Source: Candidatus Equihabitans merdae (GTDB lineage Bacteria; Bacillota; Clostridia; Lachnospirales; Lachnospiraceae). From it: a stretch of 6,747 nt of DNA. The notes beneath the pieces were generated by a model. The model was not told the DNA's origin and searched no databases. It worked only from the letters and a program-made list of their open reading frames with translations. Both the position numbers and the translations under genes were made by a program. This document shows positions 5,698 to 6,747 of this stretch, piece by piece (positions within the stretch are counted from its first letter, which is position 1; each line of letters opens with the position of its first letter). The DNA lies in contig JAGHUB010000015.1 of the NCBI GenBank assembly GCA_018065025.1, positions 1 through 6,747 of the forward strand. The letters run 5' to 3'.

Positions 5698-6663
5698 TTA
5701 ACCTTCGTAGAATACGCCTTCAAGAACATGTTCCGGATCCGGTTCGGGGCTGTTCAGAGCGAACTCTACAGCAGCATCCATTCTTGCCAGAGCATCGGCT
5801 TCGATCTTGTCAAGTTCTTTCTTAGTAGCAACTTTGTGTTTGATCATGTAGGCACGGAACAGAGCGATGGGATCCTTGTTGTCTTTCCACCACTGTACAT
5901 CTTCACGTGTACGATACGGTTCCGGGTCACCTGTCCAGTGGCCTCTCCAACGATATGTCTTGCACTCAATCAGAGTCGGGCCTTCGCCGTTAAGGGCACG
6001 TTCTTTAGCAGCTGCGAAAGCTTCGTAGACAGCGTTTACATCGTTACCATCAACTGTAACGCCCGGGATGCCGTAACCGGCAGCACGATCGGAAACGTTT
6101 TCAACTGATGTTGACTGCCATGCGGGAACAGTCATACCGAAGCCATTGTTTTCGCAAACATAGATGCAGGGAAGTTTCCAAACAGCAGCCATGTTGATAG
6201 CTTCATGGAAAGTACCTTCGTTAGAAGCACCTTCACCGAAGAAGCAAACAGCAACATTCTGTTTCTTCTGCATCTGGATGGAAAGAGCAGCACCTGTAGC
6301 GATGGGAAGACCGCCACCTACGATAGCGTTAGCACCAAGGTTACCCTTTGTGAAGTCAGCGATATGCATGGAGCCTGAACGGCCTTTGCAATAACCTGTA
6401 GCTTTGCCCATCAGTTCGGCCAGAGCGCGATCAAGTTCAGCGCCTTTGGCGATACAATGGCCGTGACCTCTGTGTGTGGATGTGATGTAGTCATCATCAC
6501 TCAGCTGAGCACAGATAGCAGCAGCGATAGATTCTTCGCCGGTGTACATGTGAACTGAGCCACGCAGCTTGTTTTCTGTGAAGAGTGTCCATGCGGCCTC
6601 TTCGAAGTCACGGATTTCGTGCATCTTGTTGAAAATCCAGAGACTGGTTTTCTTGTCAATCAT
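5698..6663 (-). CDS. acoA/pdhA: Thiamine-diphosphate-dependent 2-oxoacid/acetoin dehydrogenase, E1 alpha subunit
   Basis: 321 residues, the usual length for the alpha half of a heterotetrameric E1. With E1 beta it decarboxylates or cleaves the substrate on thiamine diphosphate and passes the acyl group to the E2 lipoyl arm in the cytoplasm. Visible landmarks are STHRGHGH (62-69), GRSGSMHIAD (94-103), GNLGAN plus GGG (107-118), the cofactor motif starting GEGASNEG (143-150) and ending ENN (171-173), and the active-site loop YRWRGH...GDPEPYR (237-251). The STHRGHGHCIAKG, GKATG.CKG and GSMHIAD blocks match my memory of Bacillus AcoA more than Bacillus PdhA, so acetoin is a real alternative to pyruvate. 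One oddity is that the motif reads GEG where GDG is usual. The ATG at 6663 has GGAGGT 8 nt upstream (6672-6677). It is the first gene of the operon. The E1 alpha assignment is sure; the substrate is not. Confidence 0.93.
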   Translation of the reverse strand: MIDKKTSLWIFNKMHEIRDFEEAAWTLFTENKLRGSVHMYTGEESIAAAICAQLSDDDYITSTHRGHGHCIAKGAELDRALAELMGKATGYCKGRSGSMHIADFTKGNLGANAIVGGGLPIATGAALSIQMQKKQNVAVCFFGEGASNEGTFHEAINMAAVWKLPCIYVCENNGFGMTVPAWQSTSVENVSDRAAGYGIPGVTVDGNDVNAVYEAFAAAKERALNGEGPTLIECKTYRWRGHWTGDPEPYRTREDVQWWKDNKDPIALFRAYMIKHKVATKKELDKIEADALARMDAAVEFALNSPEPDPEHVLEGVFYEG

Positions 6664-6747
6664 GTGAAAACACCTCCGCTTATAATAAAGTGATTTATGT
6701 GTTTGAGGAGCACTCTGCTCCCTTTGTTACCGTTGCAGTTTTATTTT
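6664..6747 (-). promoter_or_regulatory. Leader of the dehydrogenase operon with a small hairpin
   Basis: These 84 nt before E1 alpha contain GGAGGT (6672-6677) and a hairpin with arms GGAGCA (6707-6712) and TGCTCC (6716-6721) around a 3-nt loop. I see no convincing -35/-10 pair and no TGTATACA motif, so the operon promoter and any GntR operator probably lie beyond the right edge. Confidence 0.45.

Noticed and set aside
6678..6747. Promoter for the dehydrogenase operon in the leader
   Set aside because: AT-rich -10-like strings exist (TATTAT, ATAAAT), but none has a fitting -35 at 16-18 nt.

Overview
The window is a one-directional (minus-strand) block of six genes from what looks like a low-to-moderate-GC anaerobic Bacillota. 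The signs are strong GGAGG-type ribosome binding sites, a TTG start, AT-rich intergenic DNA, cysteine-rich enzymes and AcoA-type E1 subunits. I cannot name the species from sequence alone.

Reading in the direction of transcription (right to left), bases 6747-6664 are a short leader. Next come the four subunits of a 2-oxoacid/acetoin dehydrogenase multienzyme complex: E1 alpha (6663-5698), E1 beta (5683-4703), lipoyl-bearing E2 (4676-3285) and the flavoprotein E3 (3212-1806). Together they take a 2-oxoacid or acetoin through thiamine-diphosphate decarboxylation/oxidation (E1), acyl transfer from lipoamide to CoA (E2) and reoxidation of the lipoamide to NADH (E3). E1 alpha and E1 beta resemble the acetoin dehydrogenase AcoA/AcoB branch, a branch also found in pyruvate dehydrogenases of anaerobes, so the true substrate (pyruvate, acetoin or another 2-oxoacid) is unresolved. 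E3 is set apart from E2 by 72 nt holding a strong GC-rich hairpin. Only 17 nt after E3 lies a metallo-beta-lactamase-fold hydrolase with all metal ligands intact (1788-1075), which has no obvious role in the complex.

After a 112-nt promoter region comes a GntR-family, FCD-domain regulator (962-189), the natural candidate to control the operon. The promoter in front of it is good (TTGTCA, 17 nt, CATAAT) and has the motif TTGTATACAT just upstream of its -35. The same 10-mer recurs at 113-122 inside a perfect 10-bp inverted repeat, upstream of a second promoter-like pair (TTGACA, 16 nt, TAAGAT) that points out of the left edge. This suggests one regulator acting on its own gene and on a further gene outside the window.

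Points worth a second look are two tandem peripheral-subunit-binding domains in E2, a GEG in place of GDG in the E1 alpha thiamine-diphosphate motif, the hydrolase in the operon, the E2-E3 hairpin, the shared TGTATACA motif, and a 20-bp palindrome nested in a longer inverted repeat at the left edge. No RNA genes, CRISPR arrays or intact mobile elements were seen.
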